From positions 2,970,204-3,034,203 of the forward strand of contig OY282386.1 in NCBI GenBank assembly GCA_958295945.1: a stretch of DNA of 64,000 nucleotides, given 5' to 3'. This DNA is from Candidatus Poribacteria bacterium (lineage in GTDB: Bacteria; Poribacteria; WGA-4E; WGA-3G). Under the pieces are notes generated by a model that was given only the letters and a program-made list of their open reading frames with translations, did not search any database and was not told the origin of the DNA. Positions within the stretch are counted from its first letter, which is position 1. Each line of letters opens with the position of its first letter. The translations under genes were made by a program, and so were the position numbers. Below are positions 1 through 9,429 of the stretch, piece by piece.

Positions 1-811
<811 letters not shown>

Positions 812-909
812 CTATTTCACCTTGTCTTACGATTAATCCCACCTTTCCTGGTTGGTATGACCTGAGTCAATACTTGACCGGTATATGGCACATCTGAACA
901 TCCAATTAT

Positions 910-1065
910 TCATAGTAGAAAGATAGGTATCATACAAATAAACTGAAATATATTATCAAATACTTTTGCATTCACTACAAGCATTATGTTAGAGATTATC
1001 CTATTTTTATTTTTATTTGTCTCTTTTCCTGTCATAGCGTCTGTAATCCTTTTTACATTACCCAT
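910..1065 (-). CDS. possible 51-residue small protein with a strong ribosome binding site
   Basis: The ATG at 1065 is preceded on the reverse strand by AAAGGAGTG, with about 8 nt between the AAGGAG and the start. The frame runs 51 codons to a TGA. The N-terminal half is basic and polar (MGNVKRITDAMTGKETNK), and the C-terminal half is hydrophobic and ends PIFLL. No family is recognised. It could be a real small protein or the stump of a decayed gene. The ribosome binding site is the only positive evidence. The rest of 788-1225 shows nothing else. Confidence 0.3.
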   Translation of the reverse strand: MGNVKRITDAMTGKETNKNKNRIISNIMLVVNAKVFDNIFQFICMIPIFLL

Positions 1066-1225
1066 TCAAGACACTCCTTTGTTTTGTTTGATTTACCGAC
1101 AGGCTCTTTCCACGCATCTTTTTTCAATCTTCCTAATGAGCAAGTTCGTCCAATGTCTATTGCACAAATGAAGTTAGAATAGAAAATAATCCTAAATAAT
1201 ATCCATATAACGATTAATTCCGATT

Positions 1226-1414
1226 TCAGTTGACCATTTCACCATGTGGAAATTCATATTTACATGACAGACATATAGAATAGTGTTCACGCATGACAAA
1301 TCCACAATGAGGACATACACGTTTTGCTCGCAGTTGAGTCACTATACGAGATATGATAATCACCCCAACGAGAAGGATAATAAGGAATGCCACCTCCCAT
1401 ATTCCTATATGCAT
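1226..1414 (-). CDS. small membrane-anchored zinc-ribbon protein
   Basis: This 62-residue protein has one N-terminal hydrophobic segment (roughly residues 7-24, VAFLIILLVGVIIISRIV). A short cytoplasmic domain follows with two CxxC pairs (CPHCG and CLSCK), a typical zinc-ribbon arrangement. No enzymatic residues are visible. It probably sits in the inner membrane with the ribbon in the cytoplasm. It lies between nfo and obg on the same strand, but gaps on both sides do not force an operon. The exact function is unknown. Confidence 0.6.
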   Translation of the reverse strand: MHIGIWEVAFLIILLVGVIIISRIVTQLRAKRVCPHCGFVMREHYSICLSCKYEFPHGEMVN

Positions 1415-1462
1415 CTCATTACCAAAGATAAGGACATTCCTACGCTAAGGAAACGCGAATAA

Positions 1463-2308
1463 CTATGTTTCATTAACCAGACCACGTAAGGTTGTCAAAT
1501 TTTTACCATGCATAGTATTCATTTTTGGTGTTTCTATAATCAAGGGAATTTTGGCAAAACGATTATCATTTAGTATATATGTAAATGCAGTTGTTCCAAT
1601 ATTTCCTTCACCAATGTGTTCGTGTCTATCCACACGACTTTGATATTCCGACTTTGCGTCGTTTATATGGAATGCCTTTAATCGTTCCAATCCGATTATT
1701 TCATCAAACTTCTCAAAAGTTGAATTACAATCAGATTCGGTCCGTAGATCATATCCCGCTGCAAATACATGGCAGGTATCCAAACATACTCCAAATCTAT
1801 CAGAATGCTTTGACATACCAATCACATCACGTAAATGCTCAAAACGATACCCCAAGTTAGTTCCTTGTCCAGCGGTTGTTTCAAGTAAGATTTCAACATC
1901 AGGTGCATCTGAAGTTTCAAACAGCTGATCAAAACTATCACTCAACTGTTTTATTCCGAACGCTTCTCCTTCACCGAGATGTGCACCTAAATGGGTGACG
2001 ATATGTTGAACTCCAGTTAGCTGTGCAAGTTCCATCATTCTCTTAAACTGTAGACGTGATTTTTGTAGAACTTCTTTTTTAGGAGATGCAAGATTACTAA
2101 GGTGGATATCGTGTACTATCACATCCTGAATTGGTGAATCTTTCCATGCATCAGAGAATTTCTCTATAACTTCCTCCGTTGGCGGTTTGGACTCCCACCG
2201 GTTTGGATTTGCAAGAAAAATTTGGATCGCATCACATTGAAGTTTATCACCATTTTCAATTGAGTTGTGTATACCACCTGCTGTGGAAACATGTGCGCCG
2301 AGAACCAT
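1463..2308 (-). CDS. nfo: endonuclease IV (AP endonuclease)
   Basis: Endonuclease IV is a zinc-dependent enzyme that cuts DNA at abasic sites in base excision repair. At 281 residues it has the usual family length. Family motifs appear in order: GAHVS at the N-terminus, THLGAHLGEGE, ILLETTAGQGTNLGY, GVCLDTCHVFAAGYDL, FHINDAK, RVDRHEHIGEGNIG and LIIETP. The metal-binding His, Asp and Glu residues of the TIM barrel lie in these motifs. The start MVLGAHVS fits the family. The 370-bp stretch upstream (2309-2678) shows no gene or clear repeat. Confidence 0.96.
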   Translation of the reverse strand: MVLGAHVSTAGGIHNSIENGDKLQCDAIQIFLANPNRWESKPPTEEVIEKFSDAWKDSPIQDVIVHDIHLSNLASPKKEVLQKSRLQFKRMMELAQLTGVQHIVTHLGAHLGEGEAFGIKQLSDSFDQLFETSDAPDVEILLETTAGQGTNLGYRFEHLRDVIGMSKHSDRFGVCLDTCHVFAAGYDLRTESDCNSTFEKFDEIIGLERLKAFHINDAKSEYQSRVDRHEHIGEGNIGTTAFTYILNDNRFAKIPLIIETPKMNTMHGKNLTTLRGLVNET

Positions 2309-2678
2309 ATCATCTTGGAAATTTTGAAAATTACTATTCCAAAATTTTCCATCTCCTAATTGTGTTTGTGTTAGTTAATGCTCTACTATTTAAACAAGTG
2401 AACACTGAGTTCTTGAACGTTTTTCTTTTATTTATCTTAAGATTAATTGCTGGAAGACCGCTAAATTAGACTATGTAAATTTCTTTTTCTGTGTCTACAC
2501 TTAAGACGTTAAAAATAGGTTAGGGGTTACAGCACCAGAACCAATTATCTGATTTAGGTTCGTTCGCGTAGAACGTGTTTAACCGATAATCATGCTGCCC
2601 AGAGTAACAGAAACGAAGGGAGTTCTGGTATATGGTGAGACATAGTGCTTTTTGTTATTAGTCCAAAATGTTGAAGTT

Positions 2679-3698
2679 TCATTGAGGAAACAACACCGTT
2701 TTGACACCGCGATGGGTAATAGCATTGTCAAATGCTTCCAAACCTTGAACCAAAGGATATTTATCAGTCAAGAGAGGTTCAAAGTTGATGGTTTTTTCAA
2801 GAATATATTGGCGGGATTCTTCCAGACTGGCACGTGAAAATGCCCACGATGCCATCAACTTGTGTCCGGTATAATGGAATTCCTCCAAATTAATATGGAG
2901 AGTTTCACCTTCGGGAGATAGACCAAAAAAGTTAATACATCCACCCTTACGGACAAGCTCAAATGCAACAGAAATCACAGAAGAGTTATTTGTTGTTGAA
3001 GAAACAACTGTATCAACCCCTCCATCTGTGATTTCAATCAGATTGTTGATATCTTCTTGTGTAATAGCAAAACAATCATCTGCTCCAACAGTTTCTGCGG
3101 CGAATCTGCGATGGGGTATTGGTTCAAACACATAAACAGATAAACCTTTACGTTTCAACAACTGGGTAAAAATCAGTCCAATAGGACCAGCACCCAGAAT
3201 CGCAACAGTGTAATCGAAAAGAGTTTCATGCATTGCATTCAGACAGCAACCCAACGGCTCAAGAAATAGCAGTTCTTCTGGTGGTATAGTATCAGGTACA
3301 CGGATGAGTTTATCTGTATCTACACCGTGTTTCGGCATTCTAATGTATTCTGCATAACCACCATCAATATCGTGCCCGATTCCTACAATAGAATCACAGT
3401 ATTTGTCTCTGTCATTGATGCAGTTGTAACACTTTCCACAGGAAAGCATTGGATTTACCGTAACACGTTCGCCAATCTTTACATCTTGATGCCGACTTTC
3501 AACTACAATTCCTGCCAGTTCATGCCCCATTACAATAGGAGGTGAATAGTCCGATACATCTCCTCTTAATGCTGCAAGATCGGATGCACAGATGCCACAC
3601 AACTCCATCTGTATAAGAACATCACCAGAATTGAGTTTTGGGATTGGGATATCTTGTAGACGCAACTGTCTTGTTTTATCAAATACGATTGCTTGCAT
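2679..3698 (-). CDS. zinc-dependent medium-chain alcohol/polyol dehydrogenase
   Basis: This is a 339-residue NAD(P)-dependent dehydrogenase of the MDR superfamily, close in pattern to sorbitol, threonine and galactitol dehydrogenases. Catalytic zinc ligands are visible as C37 (in CGICASD) and H59/E60 (in GHE). The structural zinc lobe has C87, C90, C93 and C101. The Rossmann motif is GAGPIGL. It lies downstream of a Gfo/Idh dehydrogenase on the same strand, with a hairpin between them, so the two may act in one sugar or polyol oxidation route. The substrate cannot be read from the sequence. Confidence 0.9.
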   Translation of the reverse strand: MQAIVFDKTRQLRLQDIPIPKLNSGDVLIQMELCGICASDLAALRGDVSDYSPPIVMGHELAGIVVESRHQDVKIGERVTVNPMLSCGKCYNCINDRDKYCDSIVGIGHDIDGGYAEYIRMPKHGVDTDKLIRVPDTIPPEELLFLEPLGCCLNAMHETLFDYTVAILGAGPIGLIFTQLLKRKGLSVYVFEPIPHRRFAAETVGADDCFAITQEDINNLIEITDGGVDTVVSSTTNNSSVISVAFELVRKGGCINFFGLSPEGETLHINLEEFHYTGHKLMASWAFSRASLEESRQYILEKTINFEPLLTDKYPLVQGLEAFDNAITHRGVKTVLFPQ

Positions 3699-3723
3699 TC
3701 TTGATATAGGGTAGGTATAAATG

Positions 3724-3759
3724 GTAGTTTGAGCGAAGCGTAAACTCCGCTCAAACTAC
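3724..3759. repeat. 12-bp-stem hairpin between two dehydrogenase genes
   Basis: GTAGTTTGAGCG (3724-3735) pairs perfectly with CGCTCAAACTAC (3748-3759) around a 12-base loop. There is no run of T after the stem on either strand, so it is not a classic terminator. It resembles other dyad repeats in this window that end in a CTAC/GTAG motif. Confidence 0.6.
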
Positions 3760-3776
3760 AAAGGTTGCTTTATTTC

Positions 3777-4805
3777 TTATTCAAACTCATAAGGCACTGT
3801 TTCAGACTGGTGTGTCTTCGCAGATTTTTCTGCCAAATCCATGACAGCAATAACGCGGCGAGCAGACTCAGGAGTAACAAGTAATGGTGTGCCATCGTTC
3901 AAGTGTGAAACGATATTTTCATAATATCTGGGCCCGGGTCTTCCGTGATGACCGACCTTCTGTTCCTTGGGATGTCCTTGAACTTCGGATAGTACGTGGT
4001 ATTGTCCACCTTCAGAAACAATAGATCCGTGTGATCCCAGCATTTTCCATTTCGGTCCACCAACCTTCGCAATGTTAGACATCTGAATATTTGCTGATGC
4101 GCCATCCGTTACAAATTCACCTTCACCAAATCGTATCACAGCTTGCACGTGATCTTCATTCGTAATGTCTTTCCAAACGAGATTAGGTTGGAAAAATCCA
4201 GTGACGTTTATCATTGGACCATCTATAATGTTGAGTAACCAATCAAGGAAGTGTGCTCCCCAATCATAGAATTGTCCACCTGAAACTGCTTTCACACTGC
4301 GCCACCAATTTGGATTTGGTCTACCGTAACCACCACTCCACATCTCTGCACAATAGACTTTTCCAATTACACCCGATTGAACAAGTTCGCGCAGAGTCCA
4401 AAAATCTGCATCCCATCTGCGGTTGTGGTGAACTGATAGCATTACATCGTTTTCTTTAGCCGCAGTTATCATTTCTGTGGCTTCAGCAATTGTGATGCAC
4501 ATCGGTTTTTCAACGACGACGTGTTTTCCAGCATTGTGTGCTGCGACAGTCGGTTCGCAGTGAAGACTGTGTGGAAGCACATTCGCAACGAGATCAACAT
4601 CCTCGTCTGCTACAAGGTCTTCAACTTTGTTATAGGTGCGGATATCAGGAAAATCCTGTTTCGCTGCTTTCGTTCGTTCTGGGTCAATGTCGCACACTGC
4701 AACGCATGTGATGCCTTCTGTTCCCATCATTATATTTGCGTGTGCTTTCCCCATATTAAACGCAGCACCATATCCCAGAACAGCACCTTTAATAATATCT
4801 GCCAT
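3777..4805 (-). CDS. Gfo/Idh/MocA family oxidoreductase
   Basis: Proteins of this family are NAD(P)-dependent dehydrogenases of sugars, inositols and amino sugars. The start MADIIKGAVLGYG at 4805 is chosen because the Rossmann strand begins there and an AAGGAG lies about 13 nt upstream; an upstream in-frame ATG at 4913 would add 36 residues outside the family. The catalytic EKP motif is present (VVVEKPMCIT), as is the active-site region HHNRRWD. The C-terminal domain includes WSGGYGRPNPNWWR and GGQFYDWGAHFLDWL. The protein strongly resembles the dehydrogenase at 46463-47497. The substrate is unknown. Confidence 0.92.
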   Translation of the reverse strand: MADIIKGAVLGYGAAFNMGKAHANIMMGTEGITCVAVCDIDPERTKAAKQDFPDIRTYNKVEDLVADEDVDLVANVLPHSLHCEPTVAAHNAGKHVVVEKPMCITIAEATEMITAAKENDVMLSVHHNRRWDADFWTLRELVQSGVIGKVYCAEMWSGGYGRPNPNWWRSVKAVSGGQFYDWGAHFLDWLLNIIDGPMINVTGFFQPNLVWKDITNEDHVQAVIRFGEGEFVTDGASANIQMSNIAKVGGPKWKMLGSHGSIVSEGGQYHVLSEVQGHPKEQKVGHHGRPGPRYYENIVSHLNDGTPLLVTPESARRVIAVMDLAEKSAKTHQSETVPYEFE

Positions 4806-4993
4806 TAGAATCTCTTGGCTCCTTAAGTGTGTAGGGTTGTTAACCCCGGTTTCTTTAATGTATCGTGTAGTATAGCATGTATGTGAAAGCGAGTCAAAAA
4901 TAAAAATGAACATTTGAAAACAGGTTCTGTTATGTAAATGATTTTGTTAGATGTTTTTGTTTTATATGTCTATTGTAACGTAATTTATTTAAC

Positions 4994-5021
4994 TTGACAT
5001 TTCCCCAAATTAATGTTAAAT
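4994..5021 (+). promoter_or_regulatory. candidate sigma-70-type promoter of the SIR2-Argonaute operon
   Basis: A perfect TTGACA at 4994-4999 is followed after 16 nt by TTAAAT at 5016-5021 (4 of 6 matches to TATAAT). It lies about 120 bp before the SIR2 gene in the 338-bp gap after the divergent dehydrogenase. A TATAAT at 5031-5036 is too far from this -35 to pair with it. Nothing else is evident in 4806-5143. Confidence 0.4.
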
Positions 5022-5143
5022 ATTATAAGTTATAATGTGGTTGTAAAACACTTTCTTATACACTATACCAGAATGTCAGTATGCATTGTAAGATCGTATT
5101 TTATTAATATCTGGAATTGTATAGAAACTGATAGGGTATCAAG

Positions 5144-7927
5144 TTGCAGTTTAATACAAAAAGCATCGGACACCTATGTTCTCTCTTTACAGATGGACCA
5201 GATCCAATCTTCTTACTTGGTGCTGGTACTTCCTACAGTTCAGGTATTCCTCTTGCAGGTGAAATGGTTGAAAAAATAGCAAGATGGGGATACTGTAAGG
5301 AAAATAACCTTCCTATTGAAGATCCACGCATACGGCGCAGTGACTGGTATCCTTGGTTAGAAAAACAGAATTGGTATCGAAAGGATTTGGAATCAGCTGA
5401 TAATTTTCCTTTTGCTGTAGAAAATGTACTTCAACCAAGCGAATCAAGAAGGCAATTCTTTGAGGACATTTTAGATACACAAGTGCCAGCGGGTGAAGGA
5501 TATGAGAATATGGTGAAGTTTATGGAACAGAAACTTATTCATACTATTCTTACCACGAACTTTGATTCGGTATTGTTAAACTTGTGTAGAGCGAACCGTC
5601 GACTTCATCATATTGATGTTGTCCAAACACCATCTGATTTTTCCATTATATCAACAAGTTCTCAACGTCCGCAATTAATTTACTTACACGGTTCTGTTCA
5701 ACATTACACTGACAAAAACACCCTTGCCGAAGTAAATGAAGAACTTAATCCAAATCTTGTTGCAAGATTGATCCCGCTTTTGAGAGATCATCCGTTGATT
5801 ATTATAGGATATCGCGGAGCAGAGCCTTCTATAATGAGACATCTTCTCATTGATAACGCTGCGGCTGCAGATGGTTACCGTCATGGGATTTATTGGTGCT
5901 CGCGAAATTATATAGAGGGCGATTCTGATAATTTTCCTTCGTTAGTTCAGGCACTCGCTGGTGAAATCCAAACAAACTTTCAAGTTGTTTCTATTGATGG
6001 ATTTGACGAAGTGATGTGTACTTTATGGCAGCATGTTCATCAGCAGGGCACGGATTATCAGCCGCAAATTCCTTCTGTGTCTGAAGAATTATCATTACTT
6101 CCTTTTGATTTCCAGAAACTTACCGAAGCTGCCTTGGATGATTTTGATTGGCCGACAATGAGAGTTCGGGTGTTTCAGTACTGCGACAGGATAGATATCC
6201 GGGTACCGCCAACTGTCAACGACGATTGGATTATTCGATTGCTGTGCGATTTAGATCTTGCCTCACCTACTGAAGAAGATAATATTTTTCCAACGGTAGG
6301 TGGTTACTTACTTTTTGCTGCGACTCCGCAACACTGTATCCAAACCGCTAAAGTCATCGTACGTATAAATGGGGATCCTGAGTGGATCCAAAGCGTTTTT
6401 GATATTTCTACCAATCAAGTAGAACAAAAAATCGAGGGTAATCTTTGGCATCAACTTGACGAGATTTATGTGCTGCTTTCTCACATTAACCGATCATTCC
6501 TCCTAAAGGGTGGACAACACTCAAAATCTGTGTATCCCTATCCCCCAGATGCTTTGCGAGAAATAGTTGTTAACGCACTTGTACATCGGGACTATGAAAA
6601 GAATGAGCCAATCGTGGTTGAAATTGAGCAAAATTGTATCCGTGTCCGCAATCCAGGCGGGTTAGTTCAAGACGTTATAGAGCAGATGACGGCCACACCT
6701 CATAGCGAGATAAGAGACACGTTTGAAACAAAAATCAAAGGCGGAGCACGGGGCATTCAAGGATATCGGAACCCTGTGGTGTCAGACTTGTTTTATGGAA
6801 CAGCAGATATGGAAAGAGCCGGTTCCGGATTACCGGACGTTTGGCAGAAATGCAATGAAAACAAAAATGAAGTAAATTTTGGACCGAATGATGACAATAC
6901 TGCTTTTGAAATAACAATTTCGCGGCGCCCTGAAGCAGTAGATACAATTACTGGCACTGCCTCCAGCAGTAATCACTTCACCCGCTACGCGAGCAATCTT
7001 CTTGAAGTAGTTAATCTACCAGATGTAGTTTGGCACGCTGGAACTACTGCACGAAGAGCAAAGGATATATGGGAAAGCACAGAAGCAGATTGGCTACCTC
7101 CATTCATGGCTTATGCAGAAAGGCTTTTTACTTTCGAGAATCTTTTGACTTCTGCTAACCCACTTTACACTGCGATTGACACTAACGATATAGGAAAGAT
7201 AACCATTGAAGAATTTATTAACACCTATGATGAGAAGACTTTTGTCTGGCTACTCAATACATGTTTTTTCAGACATCTTGAAGCACAAGGTCTATTGATA
7301 GACAAAGATCGAAAACGTGCTTATTTTCCTAAAACGGATGAAAACTTTCGAAAAATCACCTACAAGGCGCGCGTTCGTCGAGCTACCCGAAAAGTGGTGA
7401 AAAAGGTAAATAATTACTGGGAGCACAAGTCTTTTTGGTTCCGGTTTGAACGCTATGGAAATGTCTGGACCCTACTCTTACTTCCAAGTTATGTTTTTAC
7501 TACTGATGGAAAAGCATCGTACTTGCCTGGTGATTTGACCAATAAATATTCCACACGACTTCAGAGTCACGATTATAACAATGTGGTGCACAACGATCTT
7601 GTATTTTGGGCGTGGGTGCTTTCAGGCGGAAAACATGGCACTTTTGCGCTAAACACAGGTGCCCCAGATATAAAATCAAATACGGTTTCAGGAAACAGAA
7701 TCCATAAAGGCAACGGTCATCAAATCCTTATTAGAAATAACTTGTCAGCGGTTGTTGCTCCTGTGATGGACTTAGATGAAGCATGGGGAATTGGAGAAAT
7801 TGAGAAATTGGATACAAGCGAATTGGCACAGTTAGAGTCAGAAATCTCACAGACGATTTCGCAATTAGCAGAGGAAGAAGATGTTAATTCAAATGGAAAT
7901 CAATCAATTACCTACGCCAGAGATTGA
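5144..7927 (+). CDS. SIR2 - RecG-like GHKL ATPase - APAZ fusion, partner of short Argonaute
   Basis: This 927-residue protein appears to have three parts. Residues about 20-300 are a SIR2 NAD-hydrolase-type domain: LLGAGTS at 24-30, TTNFD at 137-141 and YLHGS at 180-184, which supply the expected Asn and His. Residues about 330-600 resemble the C-terminal region of COG2865-type regulators (HATPase_c_4): GGYLLFA, then DALREIVVNALVHRDY near 470, NPGGL, and ERAGSGL. Residues about 640-900 look like APAZ, the domain that binds short Argonautes, including YFP and VWTLLLLPSYVFTTDG near 775-790. The start is TTG at 5144; it is needed because the SIR2 glycine motif precedes the first internal ATG. 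The gene overlaps the Argonaute gene by 47 bp. By analogy with SPARSA systems, guide-directed recognition of invader DNA would switch on NAD depletion. Confidence 0.82.
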   Translation: MQFNTKSIGHLCSLFTDGPDPIFLLGAGTSYSSGIPLAGEMVEKIARWGYCKENNLPIEDPRIRRSDWYPWLEKQNWYRKDLESADNFPFAVENVLQPSESRRQFFEDILDTQVPAGEGYENMVKFMEQKLIHTILTTNFDSVLLNLCRANRRLHHIDVVQTPSDFSIISTSSQRPQLIYLHGSVQHYTDKNTLAEVNEELNPNLVARLIPLLRDHPLIIIGYRGAEPSIMRHLLIDNAAAADGYRHGIYWCSRNYIEGDSDNFPSLVQALAGEIQTNFQVVSIDGFDEVMCTLWQHVHQQGTDYQPQIPSVSEELSLLPFDFQKLTEAALDDFDWPTMRVRVFQYCDRIDIRVPPTVNDDWIIRLLCDLDLASPTEEDNIFPTVGGYLLFAATPQHCIQTAKVIVRINGDPEWIQSVFDISTNQVEQKIEGNLWHQLDEIYVLLSHINRSFLLKGGQHSKSVYPYPPDALREIVVNALVHRDYEKNEPIVVEIEQNCIRVRNPGGLVQDVIEQMTATPHSEIRDTFETKIKGGARGIQGYRNPVVSDLFYGTADMERAGSGLPDVWQKCNENKNEVNFGPNDDNTAFEITISRRPEAVDTITGTASSSNHFTRYASNLLEVVNLPDVVWHAGTTARRAKDIWESTEADWLPPFMAYAERLFTFENLLTSANPLYTAIDTNDIGKITIEEFINTYDEKTFVWLLNTCFFRHLEAQGLLIDKDRKRAYFPKTDENFRKITYKARVRRATRKVVKKVNNYWEHKSFWFRFERYGNVWTLLLLPSYVFTTDGKASYLPGDLTNKYSTRLQSHDYNNVVHNDLVFWAWVLSGGKHGTFALNTGAPDIKSNTVSGNRIHKGNGHQILIRNNLSAVVAPVMDLDEAWGIGEIEKLDTSELAQLESEISQTISQLAEEEDVNSNGNQSITYARD

Positions 7928-9365
7928 ATTTGGTGCCCCAGGTACATTTATAGATCCAAAAGTAGGTTTAACTGAAGCTGGTCCTTTTGACCGACGTTTC
8001 GGAGCCGCTCATAAAAGAGAGGTCCGCGTTGGTTTCGTTGGCAATACAGAAATATTAAATAAAGGCTGTAAATGGATTGAAAGGTGTTGCAAAGTAATTC
8101 CAACCGAGATTAAAGACTCTCCACAATATCAAAATTTTCCTGGTTTTCAAGATATTTTTCACGCTAAACTTGAGTTTAGAAACCAGTGGATAAAAACAAT
8201 TGATAACAAAAAACTTGAAAGAGCATTAGCAATACAGAATTTAAAAAGTCGTTTTGAGGATGTATTGAATCTTTATACCGATGGTATAGATAAGTTAGTC
8301 AATTGCACTGAAACGCGTCCTGACATTGTAATATGTTGTTTGCCTAATGAAGTAGTCCAAACATGTTGGAGCATTTCAAGTAATTTGACTCCTCAGCAAC
8401 TTAAATCCATCAAGAAACGTAAGGCTGAGCGTGAGCGTGGACAACTCCCTTTATTTGAAGATATAGAAGAAACCGAAGAAGACCTGCTTAATCGGAATTT
8501 TAGACGAGTATTGAAAGCACGGACAATGAAATATGAAATGCCAATTCAAATTGGAACTGATAGATTGTTTGAAGATATGGAAACAAGTCAAGAAGCGGCT
8601 ACAAGAGCATGGAACATGAGTGTGGCACTCTATTACAAAGCGGGAGGAATACCGTGGCGTTTTAAGGTAAACGGACCAGAAACTTGCTTTGTCGGTATCA
8701 GTTTTCATCACTTACGAACCCCTTCACAACATCTTGTGTATTCAAGTTTAGCACAAGCATTTTCAAGCCGTGGTGAAGGTTTCGCACTGCGTGGAGAAGC
8801 TATTCCGTGGGATGAAAAACAGGGTAGAAATGTGCACTTAACAGCAGACCAATCAGCTAAACTTGCAAGCCAAATCCTTCAAGAATATAGTGAACAGACA
8901 GGTGGCAATCCACAACGTGTTGTACTACATAAGACATCAAGATTTGACGACTCTGAACAAGAAGGGTTCCGACACGGCTTCCGTGATATTCCCATAGTCG
9001 AATTAATTAACATTATGCCGACACAATTTCGGCTATTAACTTATGGAGCATATCCCCCGAGAAAAGGCACCTTGTGTACGGTCAATAAGGAAGCCACATA
9101 TCTATTCACCACCGGTTACATGCCCGAATGGCGGACATATCCTGGGCCTCACATTCCTGCTCCAGTAAGACTAATGAGTAACGATGATGTTGACATGCAT
9201 CAGGTTGCCTCAGACATATTAGGACTCGCCCGCATGAACTGGAATACGGCAAGCATGAGCAGTTCTCACCCTGTAACCCTATTTTTTTCTCGGCGGGTTG
9301 GAGGTATCATGGCAGAAGTAAAAGATGGTGAAAAACCACATCCATCTTTCCGTTATTATATGTAA
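7881..9365 (+). CDS. short prokaryotic Argonaute (MID-PIWI), predicted catalytically inactive
   Basis: At 494 residues it has the length of a short pAgo, which carries only MID and PIWI domains. The MID region begins near EVRVGFVGNTEIL (about 47-59). PIWI hallmarks follow: YYKAGGIPWRF (251-261), CFVGISF (269-275), RVVLHKTSRF, and the C-terminal ILGLARMNWNTASM with PVTLFFSRRVG. The first catalytic Asp position of slicing Argonautes appears to be Ser in VGISF, and the VLHKTSR segment lacks the second, so target cleavage is not expected. The ATG at 7881 has AGAGGAAG just upstream and overlaps the end of the SIR2 gene, which implies translational coupling. It probably binds guide and target and relays the signal to its SIR2-APAZ partner. 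Confidence 0.88.
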   Translation: MLIQMEINQLPTPEIEFGAPGTFIDPKVGLTEAGPFDRRFGAAHKREVRVGFVGNTEILNKGCKWIERCCKVIPTEIKDSPQYQNFPGFQDIFHAKLEFRNQWIKTIDNKKLERALAIQNLKSRFEDVLNLYTDGIDKLVNCTETRPDIVICCLPNEVVQTCWSISSNLTPQQLKSIKKRKAERERGQLPLFEDIEETEEDLLNRNFRRVLKARTMKYEMPIQIGTDRLFEDMETSQEAATRAWNMSVALYYKAGGIPWRFKVNGPETCFVGISFHHLRTPSQHLVYSSLAQAFSSRGEGFALRGEAIPWDEKQGRNVHLTADQSAKLASQILQEYSEQTGGNPQRVVLHKTSRFDDSEQEGFRHGFRDIPIVELINIMPTQFRLLTYGAYPPRKGTLCTVNKEATYLFTTGYMPEWRTYPGPHIPAPVRLMSNDDVDMHQVASDILGLARMNWNTASMSSSHPVTLFFSRRVGGIMAEVKDGEKPHPSFRYYM

Positions 9366-9429
9366 ATTATTATACAACTAATGATGCTCAAGCGTTTTGA
9401 TTGACAAACAGTGAAATGGCGGAGAAACT

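Noticed and set aside
986-1171. Plus-strand 61-codon hydrophobic frame in the gap next to obg
   Set aside because: It is the T-rich antisense of the reverse-strand frame at 910-1065, which has the better ribosome binding site.
3566-3754. Small reverse-strand frame overlapping the alcohol dehydrogenase start
   Set aside because: It overlaps the conserved N-terminus of the dehydrogenase in another frame and has no family pattern.
5013-5279. Plus-strand 88-codon frame at the start of the SIR2 gene
   Set aside because: It overlaps the conserved SIR2 glycine motif in another frame and shows no family features.
7881-9365. A slicing (catalytically active) Argonaute
   Set aside because: The positions of the first two PIWI acidic residues appear to be Ser and Thr/Ser, and the protein is short without PAZ, so it fits the inactive short class.
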